Positions 40,470 to 48,365 of a DNA stretch of 64,000 nucleotides are shown here, in pieces (the stretch's first letter is position 1; every line of letters begins with the position of its first letter). The DNA is from a virus. The stretch covers positions 1-64,000 of IMG/VR virus record IMGVR_UViG_3300005529_000009; one strand, 5' to 3'. The notes beneath the pieces were generated by a model. The model had not been told where the DNA came from and searched no databases. It saw nothing but the letters and a program-made list of their open reading frames with translations. Position numbers and translations under genes: made by a program.

Positions 40470-42868
40470 TCTACCTTCCCCTGATGCGCTTCACGCTGCA
40501 CATCCGCCTGCTGCTGCGCTTGCGCTAAATCCGACTGCGTACTGATGTGGTGCTGTAACAAATCGGATTGTGTATCAATCTGATGCTTGTGTAGGTCAGC
40601 CGCACGATCCGCGTTCTGCTGCTGTAAATTCGCCACGCGATCCGCACGCCGTTGCTGTGCATCCATTTGCTGTTGCTGCGCGTCCAATGCCATCTGCTTG
40701 CGAGCGTTTGCCTGGTCGTCTTGATGAATGACTTGCTCGCGCGCCAGATTGATGATGGCGACATTCTCTTCCATCTGCGATTTCTTCGCTTCGGTCAGAT
40801 TGTCGAGCGAGGATTGCTGTTGCTTGGTCTGCGCGTCCATCAATTTCGCGGATGCCGTCTTATCGGCCGCCTGCGCGCTTTGCATCGCCGCCTGTCCCTT
40901 CAAATCAGGAGGCGCCTGCGGAGGTGCATTCGATTTCAGGGCCTCGATATCCCCGATCCCCATCATCTGCATGCCGCGGGTTTTAATCGCCACCTGATCC
41001 CAGGCGGGATCGTTCATGGTCAACTGCACCAAAGCCGCCGCCTTCATAATCCGCTCCATTTGGGACGCGGTGTTCGGATCTGCACGCGGCACTAGCTGAA
41101 AGTTCTCTAGAGCGGCTAGAAATTTAACCTTCCGTTTTTCATCAGCCTGCTCTTGCGCCTGCTCGGTGGCAATGAGCGACGGATCGACTTGCGATTCCTG
41201 GGCAATGAACAGTTCTAAGACTTTGGACTTCTTGTTATGTCTCCATAACGCTTCCGGGTCTTCCATGAAGCGTTGACGGAGTAGCTGAAACTCTTCGCTC
41301 TGCGCTTGATGCAGCCTCTTATGGACCGCACTCATGACTTTCGTGGCTTGCTCGATTAACGCTAACGTGGTTCCAACCGGGGCGTCTTGCTTGCCCTCAC
41401 CGACCGGAAGTTCTGCCGTTCCTCCTACTCTTTGGCCGGTTTGCACCACATCTTGAATAAGCTGCATCATCGCAGCGTTGGGCGGATTGTAGGGCAGTGC
41501 CATCAGGGCTTGGCGAATGTCCTGGATGCCAGGAAGGTCAATCGGCACACCACCGCCAGGCGGAACGCGAAACTCGTTGGTCAGTTGTTTCCCGGCCTGC
41601 TTGAGATATAGAAATCCGGGGAAGCAACTAAACGCACCCGCATCCAGCATTTCTCGCCAGCCTGCGGTAGCAGCCAGCGTCACATCACCGAGAATTTGTA
41701 GCAATCCAATATCGTAGAAACCAAATCCCGGAACGAACGGATATTTTACGAACGTGGTCCGCGTTAAACACTGGTCGTCGTCAGGATCCCAGTCCCTTGT
41801 GACTTCCAGAACCTCACGGGAATCCTTGTCGATGGAGACTTTCCACGGCAACGGAAGGCCGGTTAATTCTCCCTTTTCCTTGTGCTCGTAGCCGGGGATT
41901 TCCAGTTCGCAATAGCACTCGTAAATCTCGCGGTCCAAATCTCGCGGGTCTACGCTGGGCGATTGTTGAATACCCTGAACTTCCGCCTTCTTCTGATCGA
42001 CCGTATTCGGTAATGTTGGAATGGCATCGGGCAGATGCACATCACGATAGCGGCCGAGTAACTGCATCCGCCGCACAATCGACGGCCGCATGAGAATCCG
42101 ATGCGTAACACGCCGACAGGATTTTAGGTCGGTCGCCGCATTCGAGACAATCAGGTTTTCCGGCTCAATGGATTCCGAAACCGGACGCCTTCGGATTGGG
42201 CAGTTGTAAACCTTCTTGAAACTGCAACCTCGAAATCCGGTAACGAGCAACTGCCTATCGGTATCGGGATAATACTCGCTCGCCGTCGTAGTCAGGTAGT
42301 GATTGAAATCGTCCTCTAAAGCCTTGGCAAGAATCTCGTCATTCTGCGTCGCATCGCCATCAAACGTGACCTTGACCGGACCATCGGCGGGTAAAAGTTC
42401 CCCGCGGGCATTCGCTTGAAAGCGAAGCGAGGCTTCCTTCAATAACGGATGATTGACCTTGCTGGTTCCCTCAAGCTGAGCGCCGCCTAACTGAGAACTC
42501 GCGGGCGTTCTAATACGAAGCCCGAAAAGGTCAATGCCCTTTGATGTCGCTTCCAGCCAGTCATGACGCGATTGGTCGTCCGCGTCGATGCCTCTCAATA
42601 GTTCGTCCGCTATCTTGCCTAAGTCTTCCCGTGAAAGCTTTTCGGCCAGGTTGGCGAAGTGGTCGCTGTCGTCAACGGTTTGGTCGTTCGGCGCCGGACC
42701 AATTTCGACCGAGCCATCATCATGCGTAATTTTGACGGTGCCGGTCTTTTCGTCAAATTGCACATCGTCGGGATTGTCCGCGACGATCTCAATGTCTACC
42801 GCGTCCGGCAGCGTTGTTTCTGGCGGAGGATAGCGTAAGACGTTGTTGAAATCATAGGCGTTAGCCAT
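40466..42868 (-). CDS. Portal protein (P22-type)
   Basis: 800 residues from ATG 42868 (MANAYDFNNVLRYPPPETTL); the longer frame to 42943 runs over the plus-strand gene leader. Portal features: LFGLRIRTPASSQLGGAQLE, EYYPDTDRQLLVTGFRGCSF, ENLIVSNAATDLKSCRRVTH, DDDQCLTRTTFVKYPFVPGF and GTTLALIEQATKVMSAVHKR. The last 180 residues are a Gln/Ala/Asp-rich helical barrel (QQQMDAQQRRADRVANLQQQ), as in the P22 portal tail helix. It forms the dodecameric DNA channel and docks terminase. Confidence 0.88.
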   Translation of the reverse strand: MANAYDFNNVLRYPPPETTLPDAVDIEIVADNPDDVQFDEKTGTVKITHDDGSVEIGPAPNDQTVDDSDHFANLAEKLSREDLGKIADELLRGIDADDQSRHDWLEATSKGIDLFGLRIRTPASSQLGGAQLEGTSKVNHPLLKEASLRFQANARGELLPADGPVKVTFDGDATQNDEILAKALEDDFNHYLTTTASEYYPDTDRQLLVTGFRGCSFKKVYNCPIRRRPVSESIEPENLIVSNAATDLKSCRRVTHRILMRPSIVRRMQLLGRYRDVHLPDAIPTLPNTVDQKKAEVQGIQQSPSVDPRDLDREIYECYCELEIPGYEHKEKGELTGLPLPWKVSIDKDSREVLEVTRDWDPDDDQCLTRTTFVKYPFVPGFGFYDIGLLQILGDVTLAATAGWREMLDAGAFSCFPGFLYLKQAGKQLTNEFRVPPGGGVPIDLPGIQDIRQALMALPYNPPNAAMMQLIQDVVQTGQRVGGTAELPVGEGKQDAPVGTTLALIEQATKVMSAVHKRLHQAQSEEFQLLRQRFMEDPEALWRHNKKSKVLELFIAQESQVDPSLIATEQAQEQADEKRKVKFLAALENFQLVPRADPNTASQMERIMKAAALVQLTMNDPAWDQVAIKTRGMQMMGIGDIEALKSNAPPQAPPDLKGQAAMQSAQAADKTASAKLMDAQTKQQQSSLDNLTEAKKSQMEENVAIINLAREQVIHQDDQANARKQMALDAQQQQMDAQQRRADRVANLQQQNADRAADLHKHQIDTQSDLLQHHISTQSDLAQAQQQADVQREAHQGKVE

Positions 42869-42898
42869 TACAATTAGCGCACCATTATGGAGCGGACC

Positions 42899-43099
42899 AT
42901 GAACAACATCCCTCGGGCGAAAGTCGGGAATACCGAATTGCAATGGTTCAAGCGCACGGAGTTCAATTTGGCTAGAAAGGCGGGGTGGAAAGCCTCAAAA
43001 TGGGGCGACACGGAAATTTTAGAAAACAATAGAAAGCTCTTTGAACGAACTATCGAACCGAAATCGAAATGCCGAGCAGCAGGTGGAGCAGCGGAATAA
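42899..43099 (+). CDS. Plus-strand insert gene, 66 aa
   Basis: Start ATG 42899 follows TATGGAGCGGACC. The product is MNNIPRAKVGNTELQWFKRT and continues basic and helical. Its leader resembles that of 40012-40185 (ATTAGC, then GGAG, then CCATGAAC). It overlaps the 3' end of the minus-strand 43019-43312 frame. Moron-like by position; function unknown. Confidence 0.5.
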   Translation: MNNIPRAKVGNTELQWFKRTEFNLARKAGWKASKWGDTEILENNRKLFERTIEPKSKCRAAGGAAE

Positions 43100-43312
43100 C
43101 CACATAGAACAGCACAATCGCCACCACCAGGGTTCGCTATCTAAGCTAAACTTGGTATCCCGCATTGCGCAGCGCATTCGCAGGCAAAATAAATTTATAA
43201 GTTGACGCGGAGTACCACCTCTTTCATTTCTTTGACCCAAGCGAACCGCAATCTCCTCTAAACTCAAGCCTTCACAATAAAGCAAAAATGCATGTTCACG
43301 GCGCGCCAACAT
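43019..43312 (-). CDS. Sigma-70 region 4-like HTH protein
   Basis: 97 residues. MLARREHAFLLYCEGLSLEE with IAVRLGQRNERGGTPRQLIN has the helix-turn-helix pattern of sigma-factor region 4 or phage small HTH proteins. The C-terminal third (WWWRLCCSMWLFRCSTCCSA) is odd and Cys-rich; another phase there encodes a transmembrane stretch. Part of this end may therefore not be translated as shown. Located between terminase and portal. Confidence 0.5.
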   Translation of the reverse strand: MLARREHAFLLYCEGLSLEEIAVRLGQRNERGGTPRQLINLFCLRMRCAMRDTKFSLDSEPWWWRLCCSMWLFRCSTCCSAFRFRFDSSFKELSIVF

Positions 43313-43325
43313 ATAATCGTCAGCG

Positions 43326-45077
43326 TCAGCTTCCCGGATATAACGGTTCAGGCCGCTTTCGATACTTCGTCGTTTCTTCCAACTCCGCAGCGTATTCTTC
43401 CTTGCGATCGGCTAAACCGTGAAGACGCAGCCAGTTCAAAGCCTGGGTGACGGAATCAACAACGTCGTCATGCGTGCCCTTGGGGAATTTCGAGCACTCA
43501 TCGACAACCATGTAAGCCCAATCAATCTGGTTCGGATTGGGCACCCAGATCATCTTGTCGGTGAACATATGAACGATGGAGTGGGCGCGTGCCACTTTAT
43601 CGAGGTTGCCGGGGTTTATCTCAATAACAGAGAACTCATTCCGCGCATAAGCACGGCGCATTTCCTGTACAATGGATTTCCCAGAGGCTTTTGCTTCGAC
43701 CAGCAACTGAGAAACGTGGTACCGCTTGCAATCTTTCGCGACCCGCTCGAGCAAATCATGAAACTCTAACTTGGATTGCCACGCATAAAGCAACATCCAA
43801 CGCCTTACCGCCTGGCCGGGAATAGGCGTTTGAACCTTGCCCTGCGGGGTAAAGGTTATCGCGTACTTCATGTGCTCGGGATCGAGGGGTAACAAAAACG
43901 AACCCCAGACCGTCAGAGCACTGTAGTCGTTTTCCTTCTTGATATCGTAAGCGGTGTCTAACGAAGCTACTACAAAATCACACGGCGGAAGGTTCTTGGT
44001 CGCGCCTTTCTCTTCGTTCCACTCCAGCCCGCAACGGTTTGCGGTCTCGGCATCCCAATACTGCCACCAGTCCGCTTTGAGGATCGAACCACCCCGGGGA
44101 ACAGGCATTTGCTGCCATTGCCCGGCCCACTCGAACGGGTTTCTCTTGAACTCGGCAAGCTTTTCCTTGGTAAAACGCTGCGGCCATAACAGCTCGCCAT
44201 CGTCTTGCCGGGGATCTTCCCACGCCTTGTCAGCAAATTCCTCTGTGTGTAAAAGCGGGACAGTCACGCAAGACCGGTTGCTTTCAAACTCCGCCGGCAA
44301 TCTTAAGACAACAAAATCTTCATCGTTATTGATGACATGCCCCGCCAAATCATCCTCATGCAGGCGTTGCATGATAATCACTTCGGCCGATGTGCGCGGA
44401 TCCGTAATGCGCGATTTCAGCGTGCCGTCATAAGTCCGCAACACACTTTGTCGGGTGACTTCCGATTCCGCCTCATCCACCTTGTGCGGATCATCAAGGA
44501 TTTTAATATCACCGCCACGGCCAAGAACAGAACCGCCGAAGGAAGCACTTATTCGCGTTCCGCCAGCCGTAGTGTCAAACTTTTCCTTTGCTTCCTGATC
44601 CCGCGCAATCTTAACCCGATGACCCCACCGCTTCTGATACCACTCGGAAACCACAAGACGATGCGCTAACGTAGCGTTGTCCATCGCCAGTCGGTCCGAA
44701 TAGGACAGGCACAGAAACTTGGCCTGCGGCCCAAGAAGCGGATAATCCTGGTCAGGTTCTTGGCACCATAACCAGGCCGGAAACGCTACAGACGCGAGTA
44801 GGGTTTTGGTATGCCGCGGCGGTATGGTGATGAGCAACTTGCGGATTTGCCCATAGGCTACCGCTGAGAGATGTTCGGCTATCGCCTCGTGATGCCAGTT
44901 GAGTTCTAATGGAGCTGGATCGAATTCCGGCCACGCGGCCGAAAAAAAGTCAATGAACGATGTCTCCAGCTTCCGGCATTCCCTCGCCAATGCTCTCTTC
45001 CGAGAATCCTCCGTCACCCTCTTTGTCAAATACGCGAAGCGCCGCCATCTCTCTGGCGAAATAGGCTCTACGTTCAT
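43326..45077 (-). CDS. terL: Terminase large subunit
   Basis: 583 residues as the longest frame. ATPase domain: Walker A-like PPRHTKT at residues 86-92 and Walker B LDDP near 194-197; Arg and Ser-rich coupling regions follow. RNase H-like nuclease: SLDTAYDIKKENDYSALTV near 366-386 and GTHDDVVDSVTQAL close to the C-terminus. It cuts and pumps DNA into the procapsid. The long frame overlaps terS by 128 bp; a TTG at 44990 (LARECRKLE) would shorten the overlap and may be the true start. Confidence 0.92.
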   Translation of the reverse strand: MNVEPISPERWRRFAYLTKRVTEDSRKRALARECRKLETSFIDFFSAAWPEFDPAPLELNWHHEAIAEHLSAVAYGQIRKLLITIPPRHTKTLLASVAFPAWLWCQEPDQDYPLLGPQAKFLCLSYSDRLAMDNATLAHRLVVSEWYQKRWGHRVKIARDQEAKEKFDTTAGGTRISASFGGSVLGRGGDIKILDDPHKVDEAESEVTRQSVLRTYDGTLKSRITDPRTSAEVIIMQRLHEDDLAGHVINNDEDFVVLRLPAEFESNRSCVTVPLLHTEEFADKAWEDPRQDDGELLWPQRFTKEKLAEFKRNPFEWAGQWQQMPVPRGGSILKADWWQYWDAETANRCGLEWNEEKGATKNLPPCDFVVASLDTAYDIKKENDYSALTVWGSFLLPLDPEHMKYAITFTPQGKVQTPIPGQAVRRWMLLYAWQSKLEFHDLLERVAKDCKRYHVSQLLVEAKASGKSIVQEMRRAYARNEFSVIEINPGNLDKVARAHSIVHMFTDKMIWVPNPNQIDWAYMVVDECSKFPKGTHDDVVDSVTQALNWLRLHGLADRKEEYAAELEETTKYRKRPEPLYPGS

Positions 45078-45447
45078 CTTCCGTCATTGCGTCAATATCG
45101 GCAAACTCCCCAGGAACACCCTGTTCGGTGCGCTCAACGCGCTTGCCTGAAAGAACACCCTTTTCGCGAATAGCCGACACAGCAGCGGACGGTTGCTGAA
45201 TTTCCATTGCCAGCTTGCGAGCGGCCTCAGCCTCGGAAATCAAGCTTTCGACGGTTACAATTGCGCGCTCGGCACTGCGAGATTGCAGTTCATCTAGACG
45301 CGCTAAAATGTTGCCATTTGCTGCCAAGCGTGACGCGTGACCGCGATCACCTTTGTAACCCGCTGCCTCATAAGCCTCAGTCGCGCTTTTGCCCTTTGCT
45401 AGTTCTTGGCAAAACTTTTCGTGCCGAGGATTTTTTAGAACTCCCAT
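44950..45447 (-). CDS. terS: Terminase small subunit
   Basis: 165 residues. MGVLKNPRHEKFCQELAKGK with SATEAYEAAGYKGDRGHASR is the classic opening of small terminase proteins (helix-turn-helix with repeated Ala-Tyr-Gly), followed by ILARLDELQSRSAERAIVTV. The C-terminus is acidic. It binds the packaging start site. The ATG overlaps the stop of the HNH gene (TAATG), which is lodged exactly at its 5' end. Confidence 0.9.
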   Translation of the reverse strand: MGVLKNPRHEKFCQELAKGKSATEAYEAAGYKGDRGHASRLAANGNILARLDELQSRSAERAIVTVESLISEAEAARKLAMEIQQPSAAVSAIREKGVLSGKRVERTEQGVPGEFADIDAMTEDERRAYFAREMAALRVFDKEGDGGFSEESIGEGMPEAGDIVH

Positions 45448-45953
45448 TAGGCAGCTCGCGCAAACTCGCCAAATAATCTTTGGGCGGCCAAGAGATAAGC
45501 GTTATGGGCGGCCTCAGGATTATCAAATCGCCCAAGATGATGTTGCTTGCCATCCTTCATGATTGAAGAGCGCCAGCGACCCTCAGCCTTTATATACGAA
45601 ACGCCCTTAAAACCGCTTGTATTGGATGAGCGCAAACATCCATTTGCTAGATTTTCAGAATTAGTAGCAAGCCTCAAATTTTTAATGCGGTTATCACAAC
45701 CGTCACCATTAATGTGGTCTATTCTGGAGATGGGCCATTCGCCGTAAAACAAAAACCAAGCGATACGATGAGCTAAATAGCGCCGGCGCGCTACTACGAT
45801 AGACCAATAGCCACATAAATGTCTCGAACCAGCAATTTGTCCCGCTACAATGCGGTGATGCCCAACTCGCCAATAAAGGCGTCCGGTTTCTGGCTCATAT
45901 CGGAGTAAATCCTGAATGAGCACGTCATGACGCGGGTTTTTCAGGACGGGCAC
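45447..45953 (-). CDS. HNH homing endonuclease with AP2 domain, inserted before terS
   Basis: 168 residues from GTG 45953. HNH core RIDHINGDGCDNRIKNLRLA; AP2-like region GRWRSSIMKDGKQHHLGRFD; end AAQRLFGEFARAA. Its first residues MPVLKNPRHDVLIQDLL copy the start of terS (MGVLKNPRHEKFCQELA), so the element appears to have captured or duplicated the terS 5' end. Confidence 0.9.
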   Translation of the reverse strand: MPVLKNPRHDVLIQDLLRYEPETGRLYWRVGHHRIVAGQIAGSRHLCGYWSIVVARRRYLAHRIAWFLFYGEWPISRIDHINGDGCDNRIKNLRLATNSENLANGCLRSSNTSGFKGVSYIKAEGRWRSSIMKDGKQHHLGRFDNPEAAHNAYLLAAQRLFGEFARAA

Positions 45954-46153
45954 TGAATTAACCTGCCGCCTTGAGATACGCAGTAGCCAAATCCGTTAAT
46001 TGCTTGCGATTTCGCAGAACTGTCTGTTTTGCTACTCCATGGCGTGATTTCATCGCGAATGGGCCCCATCTTTTGTAGCGCAGCTTGTTTCAAAAATCGG
46101 ACCAGGCCAAGTGACCCCCATTGATCCTCAGGGTCTTCAGATCGGTCGTTCAT
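45941..46153 (-). CDS. Small protein with a possible frameshift
   Basis: The frame from ATG 46153 reads RSEDPEDQWGSLGLVRFLKQ and GPIRDEITPWSSKT, then degrades. A second phase from the same point reads VLRNRKQLTDLATAYLKAAG and stops at 45958, which looks more protein-like. A one-base indel near 46030 would join them. Either a real frameshift or two short overlapping frames. Confidence 0.4.
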   Translation of the reverse strand: MNDRSEDPEDQWGSLGLVRFLKQAALQKMGPIRDEITPWSSKTDSSAKSQAINGFGYCVSQGGRLIQCPS

Positions 46154-46460
46154 TCGCGGTTCAAGGGTGGACAGTTCAAAAGAATCTCAGGGCGATCAGG
46201 CCGACCTTGGCGCACGATGATTGGAGGATGCTACATTACTAGGAGTCAAGTGGATAATTCCGTACCATTTCTGGTATTTCGTCATTGACCGATTTTTTTA
46301 AAGATTTCCGGCAAAATGGCCCCGCTGTGAACCTCGGAAAAAAATTGAGGTTCTCCAGGGGCCTCGGCTAACCGCCTAAAACGGTCCTTTGACCGCTAAA
46401 CTTCCGCCACTTTAAGGCGTCGTCCACCGTGGCTTACGCAAATCACCAAGATTGCTCCGT
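46154..46460. other. 307-bp gene-free region with hairpins and a DnaA-box-like site
   Basis: No frame of note. On the minus strand it holds a GAACCTC/GAGGTTC hairpin (46329-46353, 11-nt loop with a T-run), a CGGTC/GACCG hairpin followed by TTTT (46382-46395, terminator-like) and a TACCA-GAAA-TGGTA tetraloop hairpin (46262-46276). At 46249-46257 the minus strand reads TTATCCACT, one base from the DnaA box. It separates the NusG-like/replication genes from the packaging genes. Candidate functions are a late regulatory leader, an antitermination site or a replication origin. Confidence 0.5.
46382..46395 (-). terminator. Weak hairpin terminator after the 46461-46625 gene
   Basis: CGGTC-4 nt-GACCG followed on the minus strand by TTTTA. 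The stem is only 5 bp and the T-run has four T, so activity would be partial. It is a natural target for the NusG-like protein encoded upstream. Confidence 0.4.
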
Positions 46461-46625
46461 TTAAGGCGTTTTCGGAGGAATGTCAACGTCAGGCACCTTG
46501 CGCCTAAACTCCCCCTCGGCAAACTCGTAACCTTGCTTCTCCATTTCCGCGCCGACACAATGCTCGTATTTGCACAAATTGACCGCGCGACATTGGCCAT
46601 AAATACATTGCGACCGAGCAACCAT
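46461..46625 (-). CDS. Cys-rich small protein, 54 aa
   Basis: Translating from ATG 46625 gives MVARSQCIYGQCRAVNLCKY with a fourth Cys shortly after (EHC), then an acidic tail ending IPPKTP. GGAGG lies seven bases before the ATG. Four cysteines plus a His could bind zinc. Not recognised. A longer frame in another phase (46412-46621) is a shadow. Confidence 0.6.
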   Translation of the reverse strand: MVARSQCIYGQCRAVNLCKYEHCVGAEMEKQGYEFAEGEFRRKVPDVDIPPKTP

Positions 46626-46655
46626 CACACCGCCTCCATCTCGCTCACCGGCAAT

Positions 46656-47456
46656 TCATGAAACAACACGATAGCGCGACTGACGGATTCCTATCGACGG
46701 GTCGCCACGCCAATGCGCAGAAACATACTCCAATCGGCCGAGCCTAATCCTGATATGCTTGCGGACGAAGTGTAAGGCTCGCGCCCCAGTTAAATAGCCA
46801 TCTCTGTGACTTTCCGGCTCCTCGGGATTTCTTACCCGCAAAACAATTTCAGTCCATGCGTGCATCGGAAATTTTCCGCCGCGCAACTTATTCAAGTCGC
46901 GCTGCAAACCCTTATGTGGCTGATGCTGCACGTGAGAAATAACCCGGGGCGAATTAATTAAGGCGAGCGCGGAAAACAGCCAACACACCCCCTGTAAAAG
47001 GTGCCCTTCTCCTTCTCCCCATGTATGCAGACGGCCATTTTGCAAATCTATCCTGCCCATCTGATATGTCGTCCATTTATGAGTCGTATCCTCAGGATGC
47101 GGTGCCTCAATAGCATACTCATTTGCCCAACCATCCCCCCGATCCACCAGATAGGTGGCGTTGCCGCCGTTATACTTTCGGCCCTTGGTATCGCACTCAA
47201 TCCACGTCCTTGGGGCCGGAAGAAATATCAACTTACCTAAAGCGGCAGTTTGTTTTTCTCCTTCCGTCTGGTAATCATCATCGCCCTCAAAGCTTAGTGT
47301 TAGCTCCCTAATTATGGAATCAACATTTGTTACATCGAAGCAATGAAAATCCTCCAAAAGTCCCCGTTCTACGAGGTTTTCTCTGTCGTCCAATGGCTCT
47401 CGCCTCTTAGGCGGAAGAGTAAACCGCTTCATGAAACGATGTGCCAACGGCGTCAT
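46656..47456 (-). CDS. Hypothetical phage protein, 266 aa
   Basis: A globular protein with TAALGKLIFLPAPRTWIECD, GDGWANEYAIEAPHPEDTTH and the C-terminal basic segment RALHFVRKHIRIRLGRLEYV followed by SAHWRGDPSIG. I recognise this C-terminal SAHWRGD(P)..G ending from conserved proteins next to the NusG-like gene in other rhizobial phages. Function unknown; it is directly downstream of the NusG-like gene. Confidence 0.65.
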   Translation of the reverse strand: MTPLAHRFMKRFTLPPKRREPLDDRENLVERGLLEDFHCFDVTNVDSIIRELTLSFEGDDDYQTEGEKQTAALGKLIFLPAPRTWIECDTKGRKYNGGNATYLVDRGDGWANEYAIEAPHPEDTTHKWTTYQMGRIDLQNGRLHTWGEGEGHLLQGVCWLFSALALINSPRVISHVQHQPHKGLQRDLNKLRGGKFPMHAWTEIVLRVRNPEEPESHRDGYLTGARALHFVRKHIRIRLGRLEYVSAHWRGDPSIGIRQSRYRVVS

Positions 47457-47466
47457 ATACTCACCA

Positions 47467-48081
47467 CTATACGGCCTCTATCTCACTTACCGGCAATTCC
47501 CATTCCCGCACTGCACCAAAAAACTGGGCCTCCACTACGATTTTAGTCTTCGAGGCAATGCGCTTGATTTTGCCGTCCAACTCTACCCTTCTGATTCGCA
47601 CTTTTTGGCCTTCCTTGAACGGGATTCCTTCTGCGGCTGCAATGGCCGAGGCATTCAACGCGGCCTCGATTTCCTTGATGCGCTCAATGCCTTGCCTACC
47701 GTCTTCAGGCAATTCTACCAAGTTCTCGCCGTTTCGCATAATTCGCCGCGCTCCTGGCGCGCTCTCGATTAAGTCGCAATTTATGGTCTGCAATATCGGT
47801 ATCGGGATAAACAGATAACCCGGGATAACGCTCCGCCAGCGCACTTCCGTCCGATGACGGTTTAACTTTACGAAGCCTTTATAGCGGGGCCAGTACGGCT
47901 CGTATTGCCTTCTACGTAGCCAAATACAAATCCGGCGCTCTCTACCGCTCTCCACCAAAAGAGCGTACCAGCGGCGCGGTAAATCGGTTCCAGGCAATAA
48001 TTCCGCGCTCTCCTCGACCTGATAGCGCAAGACGGCCTCAAGCAGTAATGGTTTTTGTGTCAATGCTAGTGCCCCGTGCAT
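47467..48081 (-). CDS. NusG-like transcription antiterminator
   Basis: 204 residues; AAGGGGGA precedes ATG 48081. The NGN-like domain reads RRWYALLVESGRERRICIWL, then RRRQYEPYWPRYKGF and SVIPGYLFIPIPI, matching the W-Y-x-L, P-x-x-x and G-Y-(V/L)-F-(V/I) pattern of NusG/RfaH. A KOW-type end follows: IPFKEGQKVRIRRVELDGKI with TKIVVEAQFFGAVREWELPV. It probably rides on RNA polymerase to carry it through the very long late operon. Assignment strong at the domain level; antitermination role inferred. Confidence 0.85.
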   Translation of the reverse strand: MHGALALTQKPLLLEAVLRYQVEESAELLPGTDLPRRWYALLVESGRERRICIWLRRRQYEPYWPRYKGFVKLNRHRTEVRWRSVIPGYLFIPIPILQTINCDLIESAPGARRIMRNGENLVELPEDGRQGIERIKEIEAALNASAIAAAEGIPFKEGQKVRIRRVELDGKIKRIASKTKIVVEAQFFGAVREWELPVSEIEAV

Positions 48082-48090
48082 TATTCCCCC

Positions 48091-48273
48091 TTAACTTTGC
48101 GAACCGCTCCGCAGCCCGCATTCATCAATGAATTTACGGCGATCGAAGTTCTTTTCACGCTCCAAAAAATCAGCAATGGTTTCCGCTATTTCCTCCAAAT
48201 TGTACAACCACGCAGCCCGTCCTACATCGTCAGCTTGAGATGCAAGATAAATCGCGCGAGCGATAGAACTCAT
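48091..48273 (-). CDS. Hypothetical protein, 60 aa
   Basis: Start is ATG 48273 (MSSIARAIYLASQADDVGRA) with GAGGGGGAAGG ahead. A helical protein continuing NLEEIAETIADFLEREKNFD. Small phage protein of unknown role between replication and NusG-like genes. Confidence 0.6.
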   Translation of the reverse strand: MSSIARAIYLASQADDVGRAAWLYNLEEIAETIADFLEREKNFDRRKFIDECGLRSGSQS

Positions 48274-48365
48274 GCCTTCCCCCTCTTTCGTAGGATCCGC
48301 GACACCACAACTAACGCTTCCCGGTCGTCCGCTTGCCTGAATTGTCCGCATGATTCACGATCCAT
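48270..48365 (-). CDS. 31-aa peptide
   Basis: MDRESCGQFRQADDREALVV and eleven further, mostly basic residues, from ATG 48365 to a TGA that overlaps the next ATG (ATGA). It overlaps the end of the 48355-48879 gene by 11 bp. Fits the coupled-operon pattern; no family recognised. Confidence 0.45.
   Translation of the reverse strand: MDRESCGQFRQADDREALVVVSRILRKRGKA

Noticed and set aside
43060-43140. Small TM peptide in another phase of the sigma-like gene
   Set aside because: Only a weak GTG start and no ribosome site; kept as a remark on 43019-43312.
46412-46621. Minus-strand 69-codon frame
   Set aside because: Shadow of the Cys-rich gene 46461-46625, which has GGAGG before its ATG.
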